NCBI GenBank assembly: GCA_918026815.1
Contig: CAKJVC010000049.1
Span: 372,001 to 436,000 of the forward strand
Length of the DNA: 64,000 nucleotides
DNA from: Chalara sp. BL73
Lineage: Eukaryota > Ascomycota > Leotiomycetes > Helotiales
Direction of reading: 5' to 3'
The notes under the pieces were generated by a model, which was not told the origin of the DNA, searched no databases, and saw only the letters and a list, made by a program, of their open reading frames with translations. This document shows, one piece after another, positions 45,677 through 57,812 of the stretch. Positions within the stretch are counted from its first letter, which is position 1; every line of letters starts with the position of its first letter. Both the position numbers and the translations under genes were made by a program.

Positions 45677-46198
45677 TCAAACGTCCTGACCGTCATTTGG
45701 CGCCTCCGTCTCAACATCAAAGTATTTATCCTTGAAATTAGCACTACACAATAACCACAAAGTATGCATTCCCATATCACATAATGTGGCCTTAACCATG
45801 CTCACAAATCCGGCCCAAACTTGTATGCGAGTCGTAAAAGCCTGAAGCCCAGTGCCCACCCTGATGACCCATTGCACGCTTGGATACCATAGCAGCAGGT
45901 CTTTTTCTCACCTGGCGCTTCGCTTGGTTTTTGTGTATCCGTTGGTGATGTTGAATCTGCGTGCGACGTCGCCTTGCTCATCAGGATCGGACTCGTCTCC
46001 AGGTCGAGATTGGGGGGCCAGGTATAGTGGGTCGTACCCTCCTTCTCATAGATTTGCGTGACGGCGTAGTGGCGACAGTGCCATTTGGTGGCTGTTGAGG
46101 TAGGCTCCGAGACGTAGGGTGGAGTTTGAGTCTGGGGCGGTGAGGAAGAGCGAGGGGATGAAGCTGATTATGTCATAGCAGTATTTATGATTCCGAGC
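45677..46198 (-). pseudogene. Unrecognised protein, frame broken (copy 1)
   Basis: Counterpart of 55130-55652. The same internal frame break is present. This copy also lacks one base near 45899 (GGTCTTTTTC against GGTCGTTTTTC), so MSKATSHADS and the downstream LLLWYPSVQWVIRVGTG fall in different frames. See the copy 2 entry for the protein. Confidence 0.35.
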
Positions 46199-47348
46199 CT
46201 ATGGGCCATTTTGAGAGTTTGTAGGATAAGATCACAGATGAGTTGCAAAGGTCAAAAGCTTAAAAAAATGCCCTGGGTGTGGGGCTGGTATTGAGAACTT
46301 TGTGGATTTCAGCTGTTGATAGCAAGATTAAGAGGTTGACCGAGCGTTAAATCTGATTTAGGATAAATAAAAGTCATATTCGCCTTCTTCGATGCATCTC
46401 ATATACTGGCACCATTATAGTCACCAAGGGTCATGATGAGAAGGCAGAACCATCAACAGTACATCGCTGTACAGCGGTATCACTGACATCTGTAGACTAA
46501 TATTCACCTTGAATCTTGCCATAGCTTCTATAAGGTAGCATCAACAAATACTCTTCAGCTGTTCAGAGTCAACTTAGGCCTCTGATCAAATAGCAAACCT
46601 TAATCGCTTAGTTACTGATCTCTCTACATCTCGTCAAGTTTTCTGCTGTGTGATTTGTAAGATGTGTTAGGAACCACTTTAAATCACAACGTCTGTGGGG
46701 GGGCCATATACAACAACATCTAGCCGGTTGGGGCTGAAATGCAGGGAAGTATTTTTGCTGGTGCTGAACAACTAAATCATTTCATTGGTACGTAATATAT
46801 GCTTCAAGTGTCCCTTAAGTACTATGGTGGTGGGAAAATCCGGCTGCTACCACTCCTAAAAACCTTGGCGCTGCTTATCAAAGGTTCTTCGATCAAGGCT
46901 GAGTATTGGAACTATGTTTTTGTTGTGGAGAATACTGTGACATCAATGCTTTGTGACTTCCAGGTGCATCGGAAGTGGAGGTTTCGAAAGTGGGTTAGCA
47001 CGTTAATTTCGAAGAGCTGAGCTTCATGGTCAGCGAGATGAGAGAATCGAGAGATAGTGATCAATGTATCTGGTAAGTTGCGGCATTGGGTGCTATGAAT
47101 ACTGACATTATCTCGATGTATCGTAAAATATGTCTTAGAGCATATTTTGGAAAGTCGAACTGACAGCTTACAGAAAGCCCGTGGGTTTTAACAATGCAAG
47201 GAAGAAATTTGACAGTACCCGACGATTATTCACCGCCGAAATAAAGGAGCATCGCTTATCCAATTGGGCCTAGCTATGTATAAAGAATTCATTAAGCACT
47301 TTGCATTTTAATCAAATCAAACAGAGTTTGTCTCCAAAACAAACATTT

Positions 47349-47597
47349 CCCAGAGCCCTGTCTGGGTGACCAAAGTTGTGGCATTTGGCGTAGCGAGCGT
47401 CACGGGAGGGGGAGATGGGCGAAAGAGGAAGCTGTGGGAAGACCCAGTACTCGAGTAGGCACGCCGTTGCGACTTTAAATAACCCACAGGGTTTTCTATG
47501 GGGTCCCCCGAGAGGGTGACCCCGGAGTTTTGCTGTTTGTGTGACCTGCGGGGACTCGATAATGTTCTTGTTTGCTGGGATCGAGTCAGATTATCGA
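47349..47597. ncRNA. Cluster of hairpins, possible structured RNA (copy 1)
   Basis: Four inverted repeats: CCCAGA/TCTGGG (47349-47366, 6-nt loop); AACCC-ACA-GGGTT (47481-47493); GGGGTC...GACCCC (47500-47523) with an inner CCC-GAGA-GGG, a GNRA-type tetraloop; and GACTCGAT/ATCGAGTC (47553-47560 with 47580-47587), which competes with TCGATAAT/ATTATCGA (47556-47563 with 47590-47597). Locally GC-rich in an AT-rich spacer. No known RNA family recognised. Strand and transcription unknown; could equally be protein-binding DNA. Confidence 0.3.
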
Positions 47598-48357
47598 CTT
47601 GGAAAGGAGAAAATCAATCAGGGCTTAGTAACCTTCTGAAATGAGCAGACTGAGGCAGCCGCTGGAACAAATCTCTATAGCTGCAGCAGCCGGAAGGCCG
47701 AGGGCCTGATTAAGCACAGAACAGAAGATGTGAGGTATAGTAGGAAAGAATGCTTTTTCAACGAAGTATTCCACAGATGAGAGCACTAATGCTTCGGTCT
47801 CTTGAGGGCAATTAGGATTCTGCAAGGCAGTTGTCCGAGGAGAAGGAGACGTAATATTAATTTTAATCACAAATTACGCATCTAATCAGGGAAAGCTAGT
47901 ATGCATCTCTTTGTATAACCCCATAGGCTTTAAAAATCAGGAGAGCTGCCAAAGCATCAGCGTAACACGTTTTGTTGGAGTAGCTCAGAAAGTAGGCTGG
48001 GGTGAGGCACCCACAATCTCCTCGCCACCCAAAAGATCAGATCTGCACAAGCAAATACACCAGAAAATCCAACAGCTATCCACCCCACAACCTTTGAATA
48101 CGAAACTAGGCTCAAGCCCAAAAGGAAGAATGCGCCAAGCTGCAAAACCTCAAGCACAAAACTTATCCCCGACACGCCAAACTGGAAGTCCCGCTTTTGC
48201 CAACAAGCCTTGTCTGATCGCATTTCGGTGGAAGTTTAGCAGATCACTGGACTACAGTCCACTTAATATCAAGGTCGAATTCCATACTGTGATATGATAT
48301 TGCAAGTTGAGTCTCTAATTTGTGATCTTACTATTCCTTCTAATGACCTGCCCGAGA

Positions 48358-50947
48358 CTATGATGCATATTCATCGATCACGCTTCTAGGCTTTTGAAAG
48401 TTCCAAGCGGGACGTATTTCTCATCCATCCCAAATCCTTGCGGGCCGCCAATTTCAATCCCTCTTGGTGTTGATGTCCATCGCTCGGAGGCGACTATACC
48501 AAGAACAAAAACGAGCAGGCCGTACCGATATTCAGGAGTGCCAATCGCCTCACCATTCTGCGAATCGATAACGCATATAAGGTCGGGTACTGATGCCAGC
48601 AGCTTGAAAAAGATGTCAGTCTAGAAGGTGTCAAACTTAGGTGAGCGAAGCATACCGTTTCTGTCCCACTGGCCGCCACTTTCACCGCCAAGATGTTTTC
48701 ATTCTTAAAAGGGGACCTTTTAGCGTCTTCTTTTCTGTCCGTCCGTCTCTGTCAATGCTTCAATGATCACTTCTCCATAGACATGACCCAACTTCAGGAG
48801 CCTATCAACGCCAACTATCTTCCCTCTAAATAGAACTTTAGCGGAGTCAGCGCCACCCACCTCACTAATAATTGCTTCTGCAACATTGTCGATATCATTT
48901 CTACTCCTTGAAAGAGCCACTGCTCTACCTATTCTCCATGACAAGGATATTGTGTGCTCAACAACCCATTTCTTGGTATTAACACCTGTTACTGGCCCTT
49001 TTGCACATGCAACATATGACCCTAGTTGTGAAAGTGCAGCGCGAAAGGTACGCTCAACCATTAATTCATTTTTTGCTTTTGTCACCAGCTAAACAACCTT
49101 AGTCTTAATCATTATGAACAATCTGCCAGAACCTTTTGCTCAAACTTACCATCGTATGGCCATTTCCATCACATATTGTTGAAGGAAGGAATGCAGGTTC
49201 TTTCTGAAATACTACAGGCGTAGTCTGCCATGCCACGGGGTACGCGCGCCCCATCCAGTCTCCATCCACAGTTGGCAGATTCATGTTTGTGGACGCGCCC
49301 AGAATCATGCCTTGCAAGCCATTGCCGCCTCCAATCTCGAGAGCAATGACAGCGTTTGGCTTGACTTTCATGTACTCGTATAGTTCGTTTTGCGACTCCA
49401 TCATTCTACAAACCATTAGTTCTAGTACTTCTGAGGATGAAGAGACACTTACTCATCTCCCGGGAGCTTCTCAATGGTTACTGTTGGGGATCCCTTCCTC
49501 CTCCACATGCTACAAGATCTGAGTCTTTCAAGTCGTCGGGCGAAATAACACGCACAACACCGCCTCTTCTCATAACTTCCCTGAGCCTGAGCATATGGCC
49601 GTATGGTGAACCCCCACCCCAGTACCGAGTATGTAGCATCCGATTGTGATCCAATCGAGGTCAATCTCTGAAATTAACCATTCTCGATTGACGATCTTAG
49701 GCCTATATGCAGCAACATCAAGTCTGTTGATATCAGGCACTTTGTCTGATGAAACGTAATGGCTCAGCTCTGGCTTTTCTACTCTGCCAAATTCTTTCAT
49801 TTCATCTTCGACATTCTCCTTAAGAAGTGTCTCAGTCGTAATACTAGTCTTCGTAAAGTCAAAATTGCCAACAGCTTTCACGATGAATCGCGACTTATTG
49901 GCAATGTACTACAAATATGTCAGGCATGGAATTGCAAAACGATTAGGCAACTAACTTGCAAGGGAATGCTGTCCATCTCTGCTATTTGCACTGTCTCTCG
50001 TAGGGCACCGTTCGCCACAGCTCGCTCAGTCGCTCGATCTGAGATCTCGTCAAGAATTTGGGCGGTAGTCTTACCCTCCGTATTCTCTATGGTGTCTATT
50101 ATACCGCTGACACGGGCTGTGGCGGCTCCGATGGCATTGGCGACACCAGCCCATTCCGGTTTGATAACCTTGCTCGCTCCTTTCAGTGTACCTGGGGCAA
50201 TCACAGCACCACCGCGCCAACTAACAAAACAGGAATATCGCTAGCTGAAGTCTTCATCGTATCAATGATGTTCTCTAACATTTCTGCTACTTTGGCTTGA
50301 AATTCCAGGATGCCACTCTCTAGTTCTGAGCCGATAATTAATTTGCGGTCCCCAATGTTTGCTTCGGGATATCCGAGCACAGCATAATCCGTCGTGGTAG
50401 GCACAGAACCACCAAATACTAGAGCTCTTTCTTGTATATCATATCCCACGCTATCTGGACCAATTGTCATACGACCATTTGCGTCCCGGCGAACGATCGA
50501 TCCGCCTCCCAAACCAATGCTCTTTACATCCGGGTAAGAGAAGTTCGTCCTAACGCCTGCAACCTCACTGAAGGCAGCAGCTTGACGTGGGAAACCGTTC
50601 GCCAAAAGCAGCCCAACGTCCGTTGTAGTTCCACCAATGTCTACGACCATCATAGCCTCCTTGAGCTTATTCTGGGTAAGGAAAGCTGCTCCCCTCATAC
50701 TATTTGTGGGCCCAGAAGAGAAAGTACGAATAGGCAATCGAGCAGCAGCACTTGCAAGCAAGATGGTTCCATCATTCTGAGTTAGGAAGACTGGGCATCG
50801 AAGTCCTAACTGAACAATGGCTTGTTGAAAGGATCTGATTGTCCGACGAGCAAATGGCAGGATCGACGCATTCAAGATTGCAGCGTTCTCACGTTCCAAG
50901 AATCCAAGATTTGCCACATCTTTTGACATAAACTATGTCAGCATCTG
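48358..50947 (-). CDS. Hydantoinase/oxoprolinase + DUF917, copy 1 (5' truncated, frame breaks)
   Basis: Same gene as 57813-61022 but cut off at the repeat edge. The first about 190 residues of the HyuA domain are missing, and the readable part starts just before MSKDVANLGFLERENAAILN. Indels relative to copy 2 break the frame at about 50214 (GCGCC against GCC), 49612 (a C fewer), 49494 (a C fewer), 48708-48730 (several) and 48392 (a T fewer). Copy 2 is open at each. The pattern is that of a poor-quality contig end, not of decay. Confidence 0.85.
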
Positions 50948-50948
50948 T

Positions 50949-51099
50949 TAAATAACAAACCTCCAGTAAGAAGCCCTTTCACCACACCTTGAGTTTTGGA
51001 GACCGCAATTCCATACTGATTTGCACTCTCCATTTGCGCAACGGTCTCTGCAGCCCTCCATGCTGTCGTACCAAAGCGCCGTACGCCAGTCCTGAACAT
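50949..51099 (-). pseudogene. First exon of the cysteine synthase gene, duplicated fragment
   Basis: Repeats the presequence exon ([20 protein letters not shown] to the intron donor) but nothing downstream of it. The sequence upstream in the gene direction (below 50948) is hydantoinase. A 3-base insertion (TAAGAAGCCC against TAAGCCC) distinguishes it from 41509. It cannot make an enzyme. Confidence 0.9.
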
Positions 51100-51345
51100 G
51101 GTTGGAATTAGTCGTGTGGTTGACTTCGCTGCCTTTCTTTAGCCAGCTTTAATGTCGCAATTCATTAGCATTTAGTGTGTGCAGGGGTGGCTTTATCATG
51201 CACCCCGATAAGATAGCATGGTGTGGTTTGTTTTGATGTCAACAGACGCGTCAACCTAAGACGAAGGTTGCATGGGACAACATCAACAAGATTATTATCA
51301 CGACTTTGACCTGTAACGAAATAAGACGCGACTAATACGTTGATA

Positions 51346-54300
51346 ATGCCCGCGCGAGTCTCAACGGCACGTTCTGCGAGAACCTCCACAGCAGTCTCGC
51401 GAAAGGTTCTACTCAAACACTCAACTCCCGCGCCTCAACTGCCTCTAGGATTTCTGTACCCTATGTTGAAGTACCAGAAGAAACACCCGAGAATGAGCTT
51501 CGAACTCAGGTCTCATCTATTTTTCGCGATGCGCAAAGAACAACGGCCTCTCACAGAAAGCTTGTAATCAACCTACGAAAGATCCAGGAAGCTTGCTGCT
51601 ATGAGCCCACAAGCAGCCATAAGAAGAAGACTGGCGCAGAAGATTTCGATGAAGAGCAGTTCACGTATGAGTTTACAAGATGCGTTCTCAGGGTTATGCC
51701 AGTGAAGAAGAGCGAGAGTGTAGAGGGAAAGGTCGATTCGATTTATTGGTCTCTTTTGCGCCATGCTAATGAAAAGGATGCTGAACTGGAAGAGGGAAAC
51801 GAAGATGAGACTGGGATTATGGTTGAAAACCCAAGCACAAGACTTACATCCCATGTAATGTCCACAGTCTTACCACTCTTAACATCCAAAGAGAAGTTTG
51901 TCAGATACAGGTCAACACAACTGATTTCGCATATTATTAATTCTCTGGACTCGATAGATGATGATCTCTTTCAGTTACTTCGACATGGACTTTTGAAGAG
52001 GATCCGGGATAAAGAAGCTATGGTCCGAGTTCAAGCAGTATTGGGACTTGGCCGGCTTGCTGGCAATGAAGCAGAGGGCGGGGCTGAAGATAGTGACGAT
52101 GATGACTCCGGAGCTGGACTACTAGACAAACTTTTAGAAGTTCTGCAAAACGACCCGAGTGCTGATGTGCGGAGATCGCTTTTGGTTAACTTGCCGATAC
52201 TGCCAGGCACATTGCCCTTTCTGCTAGAAAGAGCAAGAGACCAAGATCCCTTGACTCGGCGAGCGCTTTATTCTCGGTTACTGCCTGCTTTAGGAGACTT
52301 CCGACATTTGTCACTATCTATGCGTGAGAAACTTCTCAGATGGGGACTCAGAGACAGAGATGAGAATGTCCGCAAAGCCGCTGGAAAGCTATTCCGGGAA
52401 AGATGGATCGAGGATTGTGCCGGAACTGCTGAGCAAGAGACAGCGGAAGAAACAAAAGCTGCAAAAACTGATGCAAACCCCCTAGCTTCGATGGCTTGCT
52501 AGAGCTTCTAGAACGTGTTGATGTGGTCAACTCTGGTGTCGAGAATGGGGTTGCGCTAGAAGCAATGAAAGGGTTCTGGGAGGGTCGTCCAGATTATCGA
52601 GACGCTGTGAATTTTGACGATAACTTCTGGAATACTCTGACTGCCGAAGCTGTTTTCATGGCAAGAAGCTTCAATGACTTTTGTAGAAGTGAGGGAAACG
52701 GCAAGTTTGAAGCGTTGCTCGAGGAAAAGATGCCAGAAGTCACCAAACTAGCCTTCTATCTAGATCGCTATATCTCGGTACTTGTAGCAGCTCTTAAGCG
52801 CGTTGCGATACAGGAAATCACGGAGGATGAAGAAGAAGAAGATACCGTCGAGCAGGAGTTCATCGTTGAGCAACTGCTTCATATGGCTCATACCCTTGAC
52901 TATTCTGACGAAGTTGGACGCAGGAAGATGTTTGCTCTCTTGCGACAATCTCTGTCAGTACCAGACCTTCCAGAAGAGGTCACGAAACTCACTGTAGAGG
53001 TCTTGCGTGGGCTCTGTGCTCAGGATGCTGCAGGTGAAAGCGAGTTTACCAGCGTTGTTCTGGAAGCAGTCGCAGATGTTCATGATACCATTATGGATGA
53101 GCCTGCCTCGGAAATAGGAGAAGATGAGAGTTTCCACTCAGCGAGATCAGAAATAAGCGGTGATAATACTCCAACAAGATCTAGCAATTCTAAGAACACC
53201 GAGACGACTGAAGAAGAGGATCAAGAGAAAGCTATTCGAGTCATCATGGTCAACATGAAATGCTTGCACATAGTTCAATGCATGCTAGAGAACGTTGAAG
53301 GGAACCTGCAGCAGAATCCTTCCTTGGTAGCTATGCTTAACAATTTGGTCGTGCCTGCAGTTCGAAGTCATGAGGCGCCGGTAAGAGAACGGGGACTTCT
53401 ATGTCTAGGCCTTTGCTCTCTCCTAGACAAATCGCTCGCTGAAGAGAACCTAACACTGTTCATGCACTTCTTCTCCAAAGGACACTCAGCACTTCAAATA
53501 ACGGCTCTCCAGATCCTCACTGATATCCTTAATCAGCATGGCGCTCATCTTCTTGACACTAATCCCACACTTCTCAAAGTATATCTTAAAGCTCTCAAGT
53601 CTGGTTCCAAAACCCCCGAAGTACAAGCTGCAGCTACTGTGGCTATTGCAAAACTCATGCTTGGCCGCGTTATCTCCGATGCCTCGACAGCCATTGACGA
53701 CTTACTTAGGACGCTGGTTGTTCTTTACTTTGACCCCAGCACCGCGCACAATCAAGGCGTACGACAGACGCTGTCCTATTTCCTTCCGGTATATAGCTTC
53801 AGCAGAAAGGAAAACCAGGACAGGATGAGGAAAGTGGCTATGGATGCTCTACACAAACTATTCGAGATCCAGGAGAACATTGATGATGATGGCGATGCTG
53901 AGGCGGATATGGTCTCCATCAGCACAATCGGAGCACATCTTGTAGACTGGACTGATCCACGGAAATGCTATGTCCCTGGGAACCAGCTCTCTTTCGCGGA
54001 CGAAAACAAGAAAGCTGTTAATGGAGACGTACATTTGGACTTTGCAAAGGATATTTTAGAGCGTTTGGAATCAGGCGTGAGCAGTAAGTTTCGTAGCCAT
54101 TCTCTCGTAATAGAATGATATTTGAGCTGACAACTGAGAAGAAGAAGAAAAGAAGACAATCGCGCCTCTGCTTGGGAAACTCCACGTTTCTCCAGCATCA
54201 ACAGAAGAAAAAATCCGTGAACTCTACCAAGAAGTTTCTTCAGCTATCGATAACAAATTGATCGCAGATGCCACCGGCCGCAATGCACTCTTCAAGATCC

Positions 54301-54568
54301 ACGTTAGTTTAGGCAAAATTGTCAATAATCTGACCGAAAAGAATCTGGGGGCAGAAAGAGCAGTCCTGCGATCGATGATAAAACTGTTTTAACTGAAGTA
54401 GATGATGATGGCGACGCAAGTGATCATACAGTTGTAGACTCAACGAGGCGGGTCAAAAGTGAAGAAGTAGAAAACCCAACAATTATTACTGGTGATACAG
54501 ATACAACTAAGGACTCTGTATTGGAGGAGCTACTGAGTGACGAAGATGTTGAGATGTCTGGGCTGTAA
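51346..54568 (+). CDS. YCG1: Condensin subunit CAP-G/Ycg1, copy 2 (several frame breaks)
   Basis: Same gene as 41890-45116. The frame is broken by a missing A at 51402-51404 (AAA against AAAA), a compensating pair at about 51724 and 51753 that turns SIRFIGLFLRHANE into VDSIYWSLLRHANE, a missing C near 52480 (CCCCC against CCCCCC), and a missing A near 54340. Copy 1 is correct at all of these. Copy 2 in turn is correct at 53829-53830, where copy 1 breaks. The long frame 52496-54118 carries the C-terminal two thirds. Treat both copies as one gene. Confidence 0.9.
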
Positions 54569-55129
54569 TATGTAACATGATTTGGGACTTGGTATTAAGA
54601 ATCGGGTTGTATTTATGGCATTGTTATGATTAACAGTAATGAATTATGTCTCTTTATGCATGTCGGCTGTCTTCCAAGGTTGAATTTAGACTCCTGAAGT
54701 GTCTCAACTGCCGTAGACAAGCAGCAAGTTCTATTCACGGCATTCTTATGTCAAACTCTATAATTTTAAACTTTCTTTGAAATGCCCTCTCATTTCTACC
54801 CACGTATTCATCCCATTCAGGCGAACTATGGATGCTGATTCCTAAAAACTTCACTGGTACCATCTCACAGATGGCAAGATATCCAAACCGGCTACAATTC
54901 TAATGTGGTCTATCCAATTATCTACAATTGGAGAAACCAAATCTATATACCCCTCAATGCGGCTAGTGCAAGAAGCACATGGCAGCTAGAGACGGCATAT
55001 TCTATGCGTTCTGTAACATGGAAGCATGCTACCTCTTTCCTCAGACACCTTGTGGAACTTTTACGCTACTACCGATCTCCTCACTTCCACTCCGTGACTG
55101 TGGCGTAGTCGTTGCTAGTGCTCCTATTA

Positions 55130-55652
55130 TCAAACGTCCTGACCGTCATTTGGCGCCTCCGTCTCAACATCAAAGTATTTATCCTTGAAATTAGCACTAC
55201 ACAATAACCACAAAGTATGCATTCCCATATCACATAATGTGGCCTTAACCATGCTCACAAATCCGGCCCAAACTTGTATGCGAGTCGTAAAAGCCTGAAG
55301 CCCAGTGCCCACCCTGATGACCCATTGCACGCTTGGATACCATAGCAGCAGGTCGTTTTTCTCACCTGGCGCTTCGCTTGGTTTTTGTGTATCCGTTGGT
55401 GATGTTGAATCTGCGTGCGACGTCGCCTTGCTCATCAGGATCGGACTCGTCTCCAGGTCGAGATTGGGGGGCCAGGTATAGTGGGTCGTACCCTCCTTCT
55501 CATAGATTTGCGTGACGGCGTAGTGGCGACAGTGCCATTTGGTGGCTGTTGAGGTAGGCTCCGAGACGTAGGGTGGAGTTTGAGTCTGGGGCGGTGAGGA
55601 AGAGCGAGGGGATGAAGCTGATTATGTCATAGCAGTATTTATGATTCCGAGC
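55130..55652 (-). pseudogene. Unrecognised protein, probable frame break (copy 2)
   Basis: From a possible acceptor CATAG at 55653-55654 the frame reads NHKYCYDIISFIPSLFLTAP, then SNSTLRLGAYLNSHQ. About 20 codons later the coding-like text continues in another frame (KWHCRHYAVTQIYEKEG, THYTWPPNLDLETSPILM). This runs through MSKATSHADSTSPTDTQ and YPSVQWVIRVGTGLQAFTTR to QDV at 55130. Two bases seem to be missing near CACCAAATGG. Both copies have the same state there, so it is not specific to one contig. No first exon was found. It may be a pseudogene or a mis-modelled intron. Family not recognised. Confidence 0.35.
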
Positions 55653-56802
55653 CTATGGGCCATTTTGAGAGTTTGTAGGATAAGATCACAGATGAGTTGC
55701 AAAGGTCAAAAGCTTAAAAAAATGCCCTGGGTGTGGGGCTGGTATTGAGAACTTTGTGGATTTCAGCTGTTGATAGCAAGATTAAGAGGTTGACCGAGCG
55801 TTAAATCTGATTTAGGATAAATAAAAGTCATATTCGCCTTCTTCGATGCATCTCATATACTGGCACCATTATAGTCACCAAGGGTCATGATGAGAAGGCA
55901 GAACCATCAACAGTACATCGCTGTACAGCGGTATCACTGACATCTGTAGACTAATATTCACCTTGAATCTTGCCATAGCTTCTATAAGGTAGCATCAACA
56001 AATACTCTTCAGCTGTTCAGAGTCAACTTAGGCCTCTGATCAAATAGCAAACCTTAATCGCTTAGTTACTGATCTCTCTACATCTCGTCAAGTTTTCTGC
56101 TGTGTGATTTGTAAGATGTGTTAGGAACCACTTTAAATCACAACGTCTGTGGGGGGGCCATATACAACAACATCTAGCCGGTTGGGGCTGAAATGCAGGG
56201 AAGTATTTTTGCTGGTGCTGAACAACTAAATCATTTCATTGGTACGTAATATATGCTTCAAGTGTCCCTTAAGTACTATGGTGGTGGGAAAATCCGGCTG
56301 CTACCACTCCTAAAAACCTTGGCGCTGCTTATCAAAGGTTCTTCGATCAAGGCTGAGTATTGGAACTATGTTTTTGTTGTGGAGAATACTGTGACATCAA
56401 TGCTTTGTGACTTCCAGGTGCATCGGAAGTGGAGGTTTCGAAAGTGGGTTAGCACGTTAATTTCGAAGAGCTGAGCTTCATGGTCAGCGAGATGAGAGAA
56501 TCGAGAGATAGTGATCAATGTATCTGGTAAGTTGCGGCATTGGGTGCTATGAATACTGACATTATCTCGATGTATCGTAAAATATGTCTTAGAGCATATT
56601 TTGGAAAGTCGAACTGACAGCTTACAGAAAGCCCGTGGGTTTTAACAATGCAAGGAAGAAATTTGACAGTACCCGACGATTATTCACCGCCGAAATAAAG
56701 GAGCATCGCTTATCCAATTGGGCCTAGCTATGTATAAAGAATTCATTAAGCACTTTGCATTTTAATCAAATCAAACAGAGTTTGTCTCCAAAACAAACAT
56801 TT

Positions 56803-57051
56803 CCCAGAGCCCTGTCTGGGTGACCAAAGTTGTGGCATTTGGCGTAGCGAGCGTCACGGGAGGGGGAGATGGGCGAAAGAGGAAGCTGTGGGAAGACCCA
56901 GTACTCGAGTAGGCACGCCGTTGCGACTTTAAATAACCCACAGGGTTTTCTATGGGGTCCCCCGAGAGGGTGACCCCGGAGTTTTGCTGTTTGTGTGACC
57001 TGCGGGGACTCGATAATGTTCTTGTTTGCTGGGATCGAGTCAGATTATCGA
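56803..57051. ncRNA. Cluster of hairpins, possible structured RNA (copy 2)
   Basis: Repeat of 47349-47597 with all the same inverted repeats. The GAGA-loop hairpin starts at 56954. Confidence 0.3.
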
Positions 57052-57812
57052 CTTGGAAAGGAGAAAATCAATCAGGGCTTAGTAACCTTCTGAAATGAGC
57101 AGACTGAGGCAGCCGCTGGAACAAATCTCTATAGCTGCAGCAGCCGGAAGGCCGAGGGCCTGATTAAGCACAGAACAGAAGATGTGAGGTATAGTAGGAA
57201 AGAATGCTTTTTCAACGAAGTATTCCACAGATGAGAGCACTAATGCTTCGGTCTCTTGAGGGCAATTAGGATTCTGCAAGGCAGTTGTCCGAGGAGAAGG
57301 AGACGTAATATTAATTTTAATCACAAATTACGCATCTAATCAGGGAAAGCTAGTATGCATCTCTTTGTATAACCCCATAGGCTTTAAAAATCAGGAGAGC
57401 TGCCAAAGCATCAGCGTAACACGTTTTGTTGGAGTAGCTCAGAAAGTAGGCTGGGGTGAGGCACCCACAATCTCCTCGCCACCCAAAAGATCAGATCTGC
57501 ACAAGCAAATACACCAGAAAATCCAACAGCTATCCACCCCACAACCTTTGAATACGAAACTAGGCTCAAGCCCAAAAGGAAGAATGCGCCAAGCTGCAAA
57601 ACCTCAAGCACAAAACTTATCCCCGACACGCCAAACTGGAAGTCCCGCTTTTTGCCAACAAGCCTTGTCTGATCGCATTTCGGTGGAAGTTTAGCAGATC
57701 ACTGGACTACAGTCCACTTAATATCAAGGTCGAATTCCATACTGTGATATGATATTGCAAGTTGAGTCTCTAATTTGTGATCTTACTATTCCTTCTAATG
57801 ACCTGCCCGAGA

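Larger units (their letters stand above)
45117..48357. other. Spacer, copy 1: broken ORF, hairpin cluster, small TM frame
   Basis: Holds the 3' UTR of YCG1 and the minus-strand frame at 45677-46198 (listed). The hairpin cluster at 47349-47597 is also listed. A minus-strand frame at 47957-48223 has two hydrophobic segments (GISFVLEVLQLGAFFLLGLS; VVGWIAVGFSGVFACADLIF), but its upstream part and family are unknown. Confidence 0.45.
41496..50947. repeat. 9.45-kb direct repeat, copy 1
   Basis: Starts at TAAATAACAAACCTCCAG inside the first intron of the cysteine synthase gene and ends at CAGCATCTG inside the hydantoinase gene. Followed after one base by copy 2. Differences are only short indels. 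Probably the end of one contig overlapping the next (see findings). Confidence 0.97.
54569..57812. other. Spacer, copy 2
   Basis: Repeat of 45117-48357 with few indels: 55062 (TTTT for TTT), about 55354 (an extra G) and about 57650 (an extra T, which breaks the two-TM minus frame). The listed broken ORF and hairpin cluster lie here. Confidence 0.5.

Noticed and set aside
47152..47190. GGAAAGTCGAACTGACAG, recalling the CR-I motif of RNase P/MRP RNA
   Set aside because: Only one short motif fits; no CR-V partner or overall fold could be recognised.
47957..48223. Minus-strand frame with two hydrophobic segments (also 57411-57629)
   Set aside because: Suggestive of a membrane protein, but the upstream part is unresolved and the frame differs between copies through a T-run indel. 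Noted in the spacer entry only.
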